Assembly: GCA_964528595.1 (NCBI GenBank)
Contig: CAZGTM010000003.1
Span: 1 to 64,000, forward strand
Direction: 5' to 3'
DNA from: CAYFKJ01 sp964528595
GTDB taxonomy: Bacteria > Pseudomonadota > Alphaproteobacteria > UBA2966
Length of the DNA stretch: 64,000 bases
Under the pieces are notes generated by a model. The model saw only the letters and a list, made by a program, of their open reading frames with translations. It was not told the DNA's origin and made no database searches. Shown here one piece after another: positions 1 through 8,644 of this stretch. The first letter of the stretch is position 1, and the number at the start of each line of letters is the position of its first letter. A program made the translations under genes and the position numbers.

Positions 1-206
1 ATTCAATGATGATCATCCGATGCTCGATCCCAACAACAAATAGAATGGTCCAGGGATCGAATTGAAACTTTGACAAGCCGCCGATTTAGGCTTGAATGAG
101 TATCCAGACGGGGGATATCTGGATTTGACGAGCACTTCGATGCCCGTTTTTGGGTCCGGAAGCTCTAGGGAGACGTAACGGAATTGAGTCTGGGAGGACT
201 TGAAAC

Positions 207-1394
207 ATGAAAATGCGTTTAATTGGACTGGCTTCGGCCGTGGCTCTGTTGGCTGCGCCGACACTGGCGGCGGACAAAGTCAAAATCGGCTTTGTCACAA
301 CACTGACGACCCCGGCCGGTGCCATGGGCCGCGATATGGTCGATGCCGCCAACATTGCGTTGGACCACATTGGCCACAAGATGGGCGGCAAGGCCGTCGA
401 ATTCATCGCCGAGGACGACGGCTTCAAGCCCGAAATCGGCAAGCAGAAGACCGACAAGCTGGTCAAGCAGGATAAAGTCGACTTCGTGACCGGTTTCATC
501 TGGTCGCACGTGCTGTTGGCTTCGCGCAAATCCGCGCTGGACGCCGGCGCCTTCCTGATCAGCGCCAACGCCGGCCCTTCGCCTTTGGCCGGCAAACTGT
601 GCCACGAGAACTTCTTCTCCTCGTCCTGGCAGAACGATCAGAACCCGATGGCGACGGGCGAGGTCATGAACAAGGACGGCATCAAGAAGCTCTACATCAT
701 GTCGCCCAACTACGCCGCGGGCAAGAACATGGTCGCCGGCGTCGAGCGCACCTTCAAGGGTGAGGTCGTGGGCAAGGACATGACCAAGTGGGGCAAGGAC
801 ATGCAGCTTGATTTCTCCGCCGAGTTGGCCAAAGCCAAAGCCTCCGGCGCTCAAGCCATCGTCGTCTTCTACCCCGGTCCGGCCGGTCCCGCCTTCATCA
901 AGCAGTATGCTCAGGCCGGTTTGGCGGGCAAGATCAAGCTCTACACCATGTTCACGGTGGATGCTTTATCGCTGGCGCGCCTGCAGAAAGCCGGTCTCAC
1001 CGGCGTCTTGGGCTCCTACAACACCATGTATTGGGCGCCTGATCTGCCGAACGCCGAGAACAAGCGTTTCGTTGCGGACTTCAAGGCCAAGACGGGTCGC
1101 TACCCGACCCACTATGCGGCGCAGTCTTATGACGCCATCATGCTGATCAAGTCCGGCGTCGATGCCGTCGGCGGCGACACCAGCAACAGGGACGGCATCC
1201 GCGCCGCCTTGAAGAAGGCCAACTACAAGTCACTGCGCGGTAGCTACTCCTACGGCAACAACCACTTCCCGATCCAGGATTTCCACCTGCGTCAGGTGAA
1301 AAAGGATGGCAACGGCGATTGGTTCGTCTCCTATGTTTCGACGGTGACCAAGAACCACCAGGACAGCTATCACACGCAGTGCAAACTGAAATAG
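207..1394 (+). CDS. Liv-type ABC transporter periplasmic substrate-binding protein
   Basis: This 395-residue protein starts with a Sec signal peptide (residues 1 to about 22, hydrophobic core followed by TLAADK). The mature part begins KIGFVTTLTTPAG, the usual opening of Leu/Ile/Val-type (Peripla_BP_6) binding proteins, and length fits the family. ATG at 207 is preceded by GGGAGG at 192-197. It heads a complete permease/ATPase set, so it should deliver the ligand to that transporter. The ligand cannot be read from the sequence; relatives bind branched-chain amino acids, amides, or aromatic acids. A hairpin just downstream may let it be made in excess over the membrane parts. Confidence 0.93.
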   Translation: MKMRLIGLASAVALLAAPTLAADKVKIGFVTTLTTPAGAMGRDMVDAANIALDHIGHKMGGKAVEFIAEDDGFKPEIGKQKTDKLVKQDKVDFVTGFIWSHVLLASRKSALDAGAFLISANAGPSPLAGKLCHENFFSSSWQNDQNPMATGEVMNKDGIKKLYIMSPNYAAGKNMVAGVERTFKGEVVGKDMTKWGKDMQLDFSAELAKAKASGAQAIVVFYPGPAGPAFIKQYAQAGLAGKIKLYTMFTVDALSLARLQKAGLTGVLGSYNTMYWAPDLPNAENKRFVADFKAKTGRYPTHYAAQSYDAIMLIKSGVDAVGGDTSNRDGIRAALKKANYKSLRGSYSYGNNHFPIQDFHLRQVKKDGNGDWFVSYVSTVTKNHQDSYHTQCKLK

Positions 1395-1418
1395 TTCGTC
1401 CGAACTGACGATATGACG

Positions 1419-1445
1419 GGGAGGCGTCTCATGTGGGCGCCTCCC
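1419..1445 (+). terminator. Intra-operon hairpin between binding protein and permease
   Basis: GGGAGGCG (1419-1426) and CGCCTCCC (1438-1445) form a perfect 8-bp stem with an 11-nt loop, followed by only two T residues before TTGTCAT continues with a G. It lies 25 bp after the binding-protein stop and before livH. The position is typical of a processing or attenuation hairpin that stabilises upstream mRNA; with a poor U tract it is probably only a partial terminator. Confidence 0.6.
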
Positions 1446-1491
1446 TTGTCATAAGATTAACGCCCAATCACCCCAAAATTGTATCGGTGCC

Positions 1492-2415
1492 ATGGATTTG
1501 ACACTGCTTATCGCCCAACTGCTTAACGGGCTGCAGCTCGGCATATTGCTGTTCCTGCTGGCCTCGGGCTTGACGCTGATCTTCGGCATCATGGATTTCG
1601 TCAACCTGGCGCACGGCTCGCTCTACATGATCGGCGCGTTCTTTTGCGCCACGCTGACGCAGTGGACAGGATCGTTCATCTGGGGCGTTATCCTGGCGCT
1701 GCCGGCCGCCGCCGTGGTCGGCATGCTGGTGGAAGTGATCGCCGTGCGAAAGCTCTACCAGCGCGACCATCTCGACCATGTGCTGTCGACCTTTGGCCTC
1801 ATTTTGGTCTTCGACACGGCGACTCATATGATCTGGGGACCGGACGGCATCGTCATTCCCCTGCCCGCCTGGCTCGACGGCCGCGTCGAATTGTTCGCCG
1901 ACGTCGTGCTGCCGACCTACCGCATCGCCATCATTGTGGTCGGCCTGGCCATTGCCGCGGGCTTGTACGGTCTGGTCACCAAAACCCGCCTCGGCATGCG
2001 CATCCGCGCCGGCGCCAGCAACCGCGACATGATCGGTGCGCTGGGGGTCGACATCAACCTGCTGTTCACCCTGGTGTTCGCCATGGGCGCCGTGCTGGCC
2101 GGTCTCGCCGGCATGATGATCGCGCCGATTACCGAAGCCTCGGTCGGCATGGGCAACGGCATTATCATCGTCGCCTTCGTCGTCATCGTGATCGGCGGCA
2201 TCGGCTCGATCAAGGGCGCTTTCGTCGCCGCCATCATCGTCGGTCTGATCGATACCATGGGGCGCAGTTACCTTGACGCTTTGTTCAAGTTGTTCATGAC
2301 CATCCAGAACGCCGAAACCTCGGCGCCGGCGGTGTCCGGCATGCTGATCTACATTCTCATGGCCGTCATCCTGGCCCTCAGGCCGCAGGGCCTGTTCCCG
2401 CCGAAAGGCCGTTAA
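1492..2415 (+). CDS. livH: Branched-chain amino acid-type ABC permease LivH
   Basis: A 307-residue inner-membrane permease of the LivH family. It begins MDLTLLIAQLLNGLQLGILL and has the family-typical LTLIFGIMDFVNLAHG segment near residues 24-42, followed by multiple hydrophobic helices and the late GGIGSIKGAFVAA cytoplasmic loop (about residues 234-246) that contacts the ATPases. It forms the transmembrane channel with LivM. Its stop is 3 nt before the livM start, so the two are co-translated. Start ATG at 1492 fits the family N-terminus. Confidence 0.95.
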   Translation: MDLTLLIAQLLNGLQLGILLFLLASGLTLIFGIMDFVNLAHGSLYMIGAFFCATLTQWTGSFIWGVILALPAAAVVGMLVEVIAVRKLYQRDHLDHVLSTFGLILVFDTATHMIWGPDGIVIPLPAWLDGRVELFADVVLPTYRIAIIVVGLAIAAGLYGLVTKTRLGMRIRAGASNRDMIGALGVDINLLFTLVFAMGAVLAGLAGMMIAPITEASVGMGNGIIIVAFVVIVIGGIGSIKGAFVAAIIVGLIDTMGRSYLDALFKLFMTIQNAETSAPAVSGMLIYILMAVILALRPQGLFPPKGR

Positions 2416-2418
2416 GCC

Positions 2419-3399
2419 ATGTTGAATTTTGCAAACTACGGGCTGCGGGGCTGGGTCAATCTGATCATTCTCGTCCTGCTGGCGGCCGTACCGCTGTTCG
2501 TCGTCTGGACGGACAACAGCTTCTACCTCGATATCGCGACGCGTCTGGTGATCCTCGCGATGGCCGCCGTCAGCCTCAACCTGATCCTGGGCTACGGCGG
2601 CATGATCAGTCTGGGCCATGCCGCCTACATCGGCATCGGCGCCTACGCCGTGGGCATTCCCGCCTATTACGAAATCTATGACGGTTTCTTCCAGATCCCC
2701 ATCGCCGTCGGCGCCTCCGCCCTCTTTGCCCTGATCACCGGTTTCGTCTGTCTCCGGACCAAGGGCGTGCACTTCATCATGATCACCATGGCGTTTTCGC
2801 AGATGGTGTTCTTCGGCTTCGTCTCCATCGAGGAGTACGGCGGCGACGACGGTCTGGTGATCGAAGCGCGAAGCGAACTCGGCGGCATCGTCGACATCGA
2901 AAACAACACGACACTCTACTACTTCTGCTTCGCCGCCCTGCTGGCGACCATCTACCTTGTCCACCGCATCGTCCGTTCGCGCTTCGGCATGGTGATCCAG
3001 GGCGCCAAGGGCAATGAACGGCGGCTCCAGTCACTGGGCTTCAACACCTACCGTTACCAGCTGGCTTGCTACGTCATCGCCGGCGCCATCTGCGGCCTCG
3101 CCGGGGCACTGCTGGGCAACTTTACCAACTTCATTAGCCCTGAAATGATGGACTGGACGCGCTCGGGCGAGCTCATCTTCATGGTCGTCCTGGGCGGCAC
3201 CGGCAGCCTGTTCGGTCCCGTCCTGGGCGCCACCGCATTCCTGCTGCTGGAGGAATACCTGCCCCACGCGATGGAGATATTTGCCACCGGTGCCGGTCTT
3301 TACTGGCAGTTCGTTTTCGGCATCATCCTGATCCTGGTCGTGCTGTTCATGAAAGGTGGCATCAACGGCTTCCTGGCACGCCGCGGAGGGGACGAGTGA
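2419..3399 (+). CDS. livM: Branched-chain amino acid-type ABC permease LivM
   Basis: A 326-residue polytopic membrane protein, the second channel subunit of the Liv-type importer. The segment LNLILGYGGMISLGHAAYIG near residue 53 is the LivM signature, and VVLGGTGSLFGPVLGA near residue 255 is the conserved ATPase-contact loop. It lies 3 nt after livH and 1 nt before livG, in a tightly packed operon. Nothing unusual in length or composition. Confidence 0.95.
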   Translation: MLNFANYGLRGWVNLIILVLLAAVPLFVVWTDNSFYLDIATRLVILAMAAVSLNLILGYGGMISLGHAAYIGIGAYAVGIPAYYEIYDGFFQIPIAVGASALFALITGFVCLRTKGVHFIMITMAFSQMVFFGFVSIEEYGGDDGLVIEARSELGGIVDIENNTTLYYFCFAALLATIYLVHRIVRSRFGMVIQGAKGNERRLQSLGFNTYRYQLACYVIAGAICGLAGALLGNFTNFISPEMMDWTRSGELIFMVVLGGTGSLFGPVLGATAFLLLEEYLPHAMEIFATGAGLYWQFVFGIILILVVLFMKGGINGFLARRGGDE

Positions 3400-3400
3400 G

Positions 3401-4153
3401 ATGACTGAAATCATCCTGAAAGTCACCGACCTCTATAAGTCCTTCGGCGGCGTCGCGGCCACGGACCACGTCAATCTGGATGTGATCAAGGGCGAAATTC
3501 ATGCCGTCATCGGCCCCAACGGCGCTGGCAAGACGACACTAATTTCCCAACTGGCCGGCGATCTGGCCCCCGACGGGGGCCGTGTCGAATTTCAAGGCCG
3601 CGACATCTCCAGTCTGCCCGCCTACTCCCGCGCCCTGATGGGACTGGCGCGCTCGTTCCAGATCACCAGCATCGTCCATGAACTGTCGATCATCGACAAC
3701 GTCGCCTTGTCGGTTCAGGCCCATGCCGGTCACTCCTACCGTTTCTGGCAGCCGGCGCGCGAAGCCACCGAACTCATGGAGCCGGCGATGGCGGCCCTGC
3801 GTAAGGTTGGTCTCGAGGAGAGGGCTCAGGTCACCTCGCGCAACGTCTCTCACGGCGAACACCGGCAACTCGAAATCGCCATGGCGCTGGCCGCCGATCC
3901 GTCCCTTTTACTGCTCGACGAACCGATGGCCGGAATGGGGCCGGAGGAATCGATGCGCATGGTCGAAATCCTAACGTCGTTGAAGGGCGAGAAATCCATG
4001 CTGCTGATCGAACACGACATGGACGCCGTGTTCGCCCTGGCCGACCGGATCACCGTCTTGGTGTATGGCCGCGCCATCGCCACCGGCACGCCGGACGAAA
4101 TTAGAGGCAACGAGGAAGTCCGCAAGGCCTACCTCGGCGACGAGGCTGCTTAA
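3401..4153 (+). CDS. livG: Liv-type ABC transporter ATP-binding protein LivG
   Basis: A 250-residue ATPase with Walker A GPNGAGKT (near residue 38), a signature-like NVSHGEHRQLEIA region, Walker B LLLLDEP and H-loop IEHDMD. The SHGEH signature replaces the usual SGGQ with SHGE, a variant common in LivG. An in-frame GTG or similar start further upstream would overlap livM; the ATG at 3401, one base after the livM stop and preceded by GGAGGGGACGAG, gives the normal N-terminus MTEIILKVTDLYKSFGG. It powers uptake together with LivF. Confidence 0.94.
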   Translation: MTEIILKVTDLYKSFGGVAATDHVNLDVIKGEIHAVIGPNGAGKTTLISQLAGDLAPDGGRVEFQGRDISSLPAYSRALMGLARSFQITSIVHELSIIDNVALSVQAHAGHSYRFWQPAREATELMEPAMAALRKVGLEERAQVTSRNVSHGEHRQLEIAMALAADPSLLLLDEPMAGMGPEESMRMVEILTSLKGEKSMLLIEHDMDAVFALADRITVLVYGRAIATGTPDEIRGNEEVRKAYLGDEAA

Positions 4154-4154
4154 G

Positions 4155-4856
<702 letters not shown>

Positions 4857-5018
4857 TAAGCCATTTGACAGAATACCGCGAGCCACCCATGTTTCTTGCC
4901 TGATGGCATGTAACAGCACGCTCAATCCGGTTAAATCCCTGATATCTCCAGACAATCGCCTCGCGGTTGAGGGCGTAGGTCGCTTGCCTTCGTCGGCTGC
5001 CGCCGTGGGTGCAGCGCC

Positions 5019-7823
5019 GTGAATTCGGACACTCGCGATAACGGCGACCGCAGCCAGGCGACACTGGCAACGGTCCTAGAAGCGATCATCACCATTGACC
5101 CTAGCGGCATCGTCATCGATTTCAATCCGGCGGCTGAAAAAATGTTGGGGTACGGCGCAGACGAAGTTATCGGCAAGAACGTAAAAATGCTGATGACCCA
5201 TCCCTATGTTGAGGAACATGATGACTACCTGAAGCGCTATCTCGATACCGGAAAGTCCAAAATAATCGGCGCGAAGGGGCGCGAGGTCGAAGCCCGGCGC
5301 AAGGACGGTTCGGTCATTCCGGTTGAACTCGGCGTCAGCGAGGCATTCGTCGGCGACCAACGCTTTTTTGTCGGCGTTCTGAAGGATATTTCCGATCACC
5401 GCAACTCCCGACTGGCGCTGGAGGACAGCAACGCCCTCCTGGGCACGCTCAGCCGGATGCAGGCCCGGTTTATTGCCAATATCGGAGCTGAACCCGGAGA
5501 AGTGTTCGACGAAGTGCTGTCAGCCGCAATCAGCCTGACCTCAAGTGAGTTTGGCTTTATCGGCGAAGTCCGCGGCGGAGATTCGGAACCGCCCTACCTG
5601 CGCCTCCTGGCAGCCAGCAACGTACTTTCCGGTGTGGGAAATTTCCCCGCTGATGACGGCCAGTTGCTGCGCGGTGTCGAACTTCGGGACATCGACAGCC
5701 TTCTCGGCGACTGCATCAGGGACGGCGAGCCGGTCATGCTGAACAATATCGAGACGGATGGCCGCCCTGTCGGGTTACCTGGCGACCACCGGCCCGTTCA
5801 ATCGCTGCTCTTCGCACCCTTTTACAAAGGCCCCGAAATGGTCGGCTTGATGGGCATCGCTAACCGGGAGGCCGGCTATGAAGTGTCGCAGCTCCTCCTC
5901 CTAGAGCCCGTGTTGTCGACGGCCGCCAATATCATCACGGCCTGGCGCAACGACCTGCAACGGCGCGAGGCGGTCGAGGCGTTGAGCCGCAGCGAGGAAA
6001 GCCTGAAGCAGGCACAGGCGATCGCTCATATCGGAAGCTGGTCGCGCCACCTCAAGACCAACCAACTGGTCTGGTCCGACGAAGTGTTTCGCATCATGGG
6101 TCAAAATCCCAGCGGCGGACTACCGGATTACAGGGCGTTTATCGAATCGATACCACCAACCCAGCGAAAGGGCATGGCCGAAGCCGTGGCGCAAACCATA
6201 TCCACCGGCGACAGCTACAGATACGAACACCAGGTCGTGCTCCCCGATGGCCGACAGCGTGATGTTCTCGAAATCGGCGAACTGGTTCTCGACGACGCGG
6301 GAAATCCGGAGAAGCTGATCGGCATCGTTCACGACATCACGGAGCAAAAGCTGATCGATCGCATGAAGTCCGAGTTCATTTCGACGGTAAGTCACGAATT
6401 GAGAACGCCGTTGACGTCGATCAACGGTTCGCTGGGTCTGCTGGCGGGCGGCGTGGCCGGCGACATTACCGGACAAGCGCTGAAGCTGATCGAAATCGCC
6501 TCGAACAACAGCGAACGCTTGGTTCGCCTGATCAACGACATACTCGATATCGAAAAAATCGAAAGCGGCCAAATGGTTTTCCACGACCTGCCGCTCGACG
6601 TCATGCAATTGGTTAGAACCGCCTTGGAGAGCAACCAGTCCTTCGCCGGCCAGCATGAAGTTGATCTGGTGCTGACCGGCGATACCGGCGATGCCCAAAT
6701 CGCCGGGGACCGGGACCGCATGGCGCAGGTGTTTGCCAATCTGATATCCAACGCCTGCAAATTTTCCGCTCCCGGTATGACCGTCGAAATCAGGGGCGCA
6801 CTGGACGGTGACACCATCAGGATTGAGGTTGCCGACACCGGACGCGGCATACCGGACGAATTCCACGAACGCATGTATCAGAAGTTCGCCCAGGCGGATT
6901 CTTCGGATTCCCGGCGCTTCGGCGGCACTGGACTTGGATTGAGCATCGTGAAGTCGATCCTCGACAACATGAACGGCAGCATCGAATTTGAAACCGAGTT
7001 GGAAAAAGGAACGACTTTCATCGTCGAACTTCCCCGGTTGCAAACTGCCCTACCGCGCCATTCGACCAAACCGCAATCCCAGGGACTCCGGCTTTTGGTT
7101 TGTGAAGACGACCGGGACACAGCCATCCTGTTGCAGTTGATGCTGGAAAAGGAAGGTTATGCCGTCGACATAGCCGACAGCGCGGAAGAGGCGAGAGCCC
7201 TTATAGCCGGCACCGACTATCATGCCATGACGCTGGATATCGGGCTGCCGGGAGAAAGCGGTGTATCTCTTATCGACAGTTTGAGATCCCATACCGCCAC
7301 CGCCCGGTTGCCGATTGTGGTGGTGTCGGCCTCCGCCGCGAAGGATCACAGCGGGCTCACCGGGGACGCCTTTTCCATTGTCGATTGGATCCGCAAACCG
7401 ATTGATGAAAATCGGCTGATAGAAGCGGTGCGAAGTGCCGGCACCGACCACCATAAGGGCCGTCCGAAAATCCTGCATATCGAGGACGACCGGGATCTGG
7501 TGGTGATCGTCGAGGAAATGGTCGCCGAAATCGCGGACGTGACACCGGCCGCCACGAACCAAGCTGCGGTTAATTTGCTGCGAGATCGATCCTTTGATTT
7601 GATAATTCTTGATATCGAATTACCTGATGGAAGCGGCCTCGACCTTCTCCCGGTAATCGGGCGACATAGCCCGGCTGCGCCAATTATGGTATTCTCGGCC
7701 CACGAAATCACAAGCGATACGTCGGAATTGATCTCTCAGACCTTGGTAAAATCCCGCACAAGCAACAGTCAACTGGTCGAATCGATAAAAACCCTGCTGA
7801 AGCGATACGCCCCGGTGGAATAA
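5019..7823 (+). CDS. PAS-GAF-PAS hybrid histidine kinase with two receivers, FixL-like PAS
   Basis: A 934-residue sensor kinase without obvious membrane helices. Order: PAS about 15-125, GAF about 145-310, second PAS about 325-445, HisKA with phospho-acceptor His459 in TVSHELRTPLTS, HATPase with NLISNACKFS, DTGRGIP and GGTGLGLSIV (to about 675), receiver 1 about 690-800 (Asp in TLDIGLPG), receiver 2 about 815-930 (Asp in ILDIELPDGSG). The first PAS resembles the haem PAS of FixL: EEHDDYLKRY has His67 and Arg73 at the spacing of the FixL proximal His and Arg, followed by KIIGAKGREV. That suggests, but does not prove, haem and oxygen or redox sensing. Start is GTG at 5019. It is followed by a lone receiver and an Hpt, which would complete a phosphorelay. 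No output DNA-binding domain is encoded nearby. Confidence 0.92.
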   Translation: MNSDTRDNGDRSQATLATVLEAIITIDPSGIVIDFNPAAEKMLGYGADEVIGKNVKMLMTHPYVEEHDDYLKRYLDTGKSKIIGAKGREVEARRKDGSVIPVELGVSEAFVGDQRFFVGVLKDISDHRNSRLALEDSNALLGTLSRMQARFIANIGAEPGEVFDEVLSAAISLTSSEFGFIGEVRGGDSEPPYLRLLAASNVLSGVGNFPADDGQLLRGVELRDIDSLLGDCIRDGEPVMLNNIETDGRPVGLPGDHRPVQSLLFAPFYKGPEMVGLMGIANREAGYEVSQLLLLEPVLSTAANIITAWRNDLQRREAVEALSRSEESLKQAQAIAHIGSWSRHLKTNQLVWSDEVFRIMGQNPSGGLPDYRAFIESIPPTQRKGMAEAVAQTISTGDSYRYEHQVVLPDGRQRDVLEIGELVLDDAGNPEKLIGIVHDITEQKLIDRMKSEFISTVSHELRTPLTSINGSLGLLAGGVAGDITGQALKLIEIASNNSERLVRLINDILDIEKIESGQMVFHDLPLDVMQLVRTALESNQSFAGQHEVDLVLTGDTGDAQIAGDRDRMAQVFANLISNACKFSAPGMTVEIRGALDGDTIRIEVADTGRGIPDEFHERMYQKFAQADSSDSRRFGGTGLGLSIVKSILDNMNGSIEFETELEKGTTFIVELPRLQTALPRHSTKPQSQGLRLLVCEDDRDTAILLQLMLEKEGYAVDIADSAEEARALIAGTDYHAMTLDIGLPGESGVSLIDSLRSHTATARLPIVVVSASAAKDHSGLTGDAFSIVDWIRKPIDENRLIEAVRSAGTDHHKGRPKILHIEDDRDLVVIVEEMVAEIADVTPAATNQAAVNLLRDRSFDLIILDIELPDGSGLDLLPVIGRHSPAAPIMVFSAHEITSDTSELISQTLVKSRTSNSQLVESIKTLLKRYAPVE

Positions 7824-7848
7824 AAACAAACAAGGACCAGATACCGAT

Positions 7849-8244
7849 ATGCCTGCCGGAAAACTTGAGCGAATTTTGTATGTCGAGGACGAGCCCGACA
7901 TTCAGGAAGTCGCGCGCATTGCACTCGAACTGGCCGGCGGATTTACGGTCAAGATTTGTAGTTCCGGGGAGGAAGCGGTCGGCATCGCGGTCGATTATGC
8001 GCCAGACCTGATCCTCCTGGACGTCATGATGCCCGGCATGGACGGCCCGACGACATTTCAGGCGCTGCGGGAGTTGGCGCCGCTGGCCGAGACGCCCGTT
8101 ATCTTCATGACCGCCAAGGTTCAGCCCAACGAGGTTGTTCAGTACAAGGAAATGGGCGCCATCAACGTAATCCCGAAACCGTTCGATCCCATGACGCTGT
8201 CCTCCACCATCATGGAAATGTGGGAAGAACACCATGCCGGCTGA
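7849..8244 (+). CDS. Single-domain response regulator receiver
   Basis: A 131-residue stand-alone REC domain. The acidic pair is in YVEDEPD, the phospho-acceptor Asp in LILLDVMMPGMDGP, the conserved Thr in IFMTAKV and the Lys in IPKPFDP. It has no output domain, so it may act like CheY or as a phospho-shuttle between the upstream hybrid kinase and the Hpt encoded just downstream. The stop overlaps the Hpt start by 11 nt, implying coupled translation. Its target is not apparent. Confidence 0.93.
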   Translation: MPAGKLERILYVEDEPDIQEVARIALELAGGFTVKICSSGEEAVGIAVDYAPDLILLDVMMPGMDGPTTFQALRELAPLAETPVIFMTAKVQPNEVVQYKEMGAINVIPKPFDPMTLSSTIMEMWEEHHAG

Positions 8245-8617
8245 CGGCCCATCGGGGAGCGATAGCGTAACAGAAAAGCTGAAAGCGCTGTCGGGCGAGT
8301 TTCTGGGCGTCCTGCCCGAACGTATGGCCGCCGTCGAGCAAACCAATCAAGCGTTGACGGGACCCATCTGGGACGCGCCGGACATCGACAGCCATTACCG
8401 CAGCGTTCACAATCTGGCGGGCAGCAGCGGCACGTTCGGCTTTGTCGAACTGAGCGCGGCCGCCAGAACGGTCCTGGAGATCCTTGAACCGCTCATGGGC
8501 GCCAAATTCGAGGTAACGGCGAAGGTCCGCGACGAATTCGAGAAGGCCATGGCGGATTTCCGCAGCGCGGCGGAAAATCCGATCGCCGATGACGCCTGGC
8601 TGAATCCGCCTGGGTAA
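8234..8617 (+). CDS. Histidine phosphotransfer (Hpt) domain protein
   Basis: A 127-residue protein whose centre, YRSVHNLAGSSGTFGFVELS, matches the Hpt consensus HxLxGxxxxxG, with the phosphorylatable histidine at about residue 59. The rest is predicted alpha-helical. It overlaps the receiver gene by 11 nt. It probably relays phosphate between the receivers of the hybrid kinase and the free receiver, or to a regulator elsewhere in the genome. Confidence 0.88.
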   Translation: MPADGPSGSDSVTEKLKALSGEFLGVLPERMAAVEQTNQALTGPIWDAPDIDSHYRSVHNLAGSSGTFGFVELSAAARTVLEILEPLMGAKFEVTAKVRDEFEKAMADFRSAAENPIADDAWLNPPG

Positions 8618-8644
8618 CGCAGGCGCTATCCTCAAACTCTCCCG

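Noticed and set aside
13..206. Short frames and a TTGACA in the first 206 bp
   Set aside because: TTGACA at 70-75 has no good -10 at 16-18 bp; the frames lack start signals and similarity. It is only the leader of the binding-protein gene.
1468..2964. 498-codon minus-strand frame opposite livH and livM
   Set aside because: Very rich in Asp, His, Gln and Gly without a fold pattern; overlaps two well supported permease genes.
4857..5018. TTGACA near 4865 as promoter of the hybrid kinase
   Set aside because: No convincing -10 at the right spacing; not listed as a promoter. The 162-bp gap shows no other clear element.
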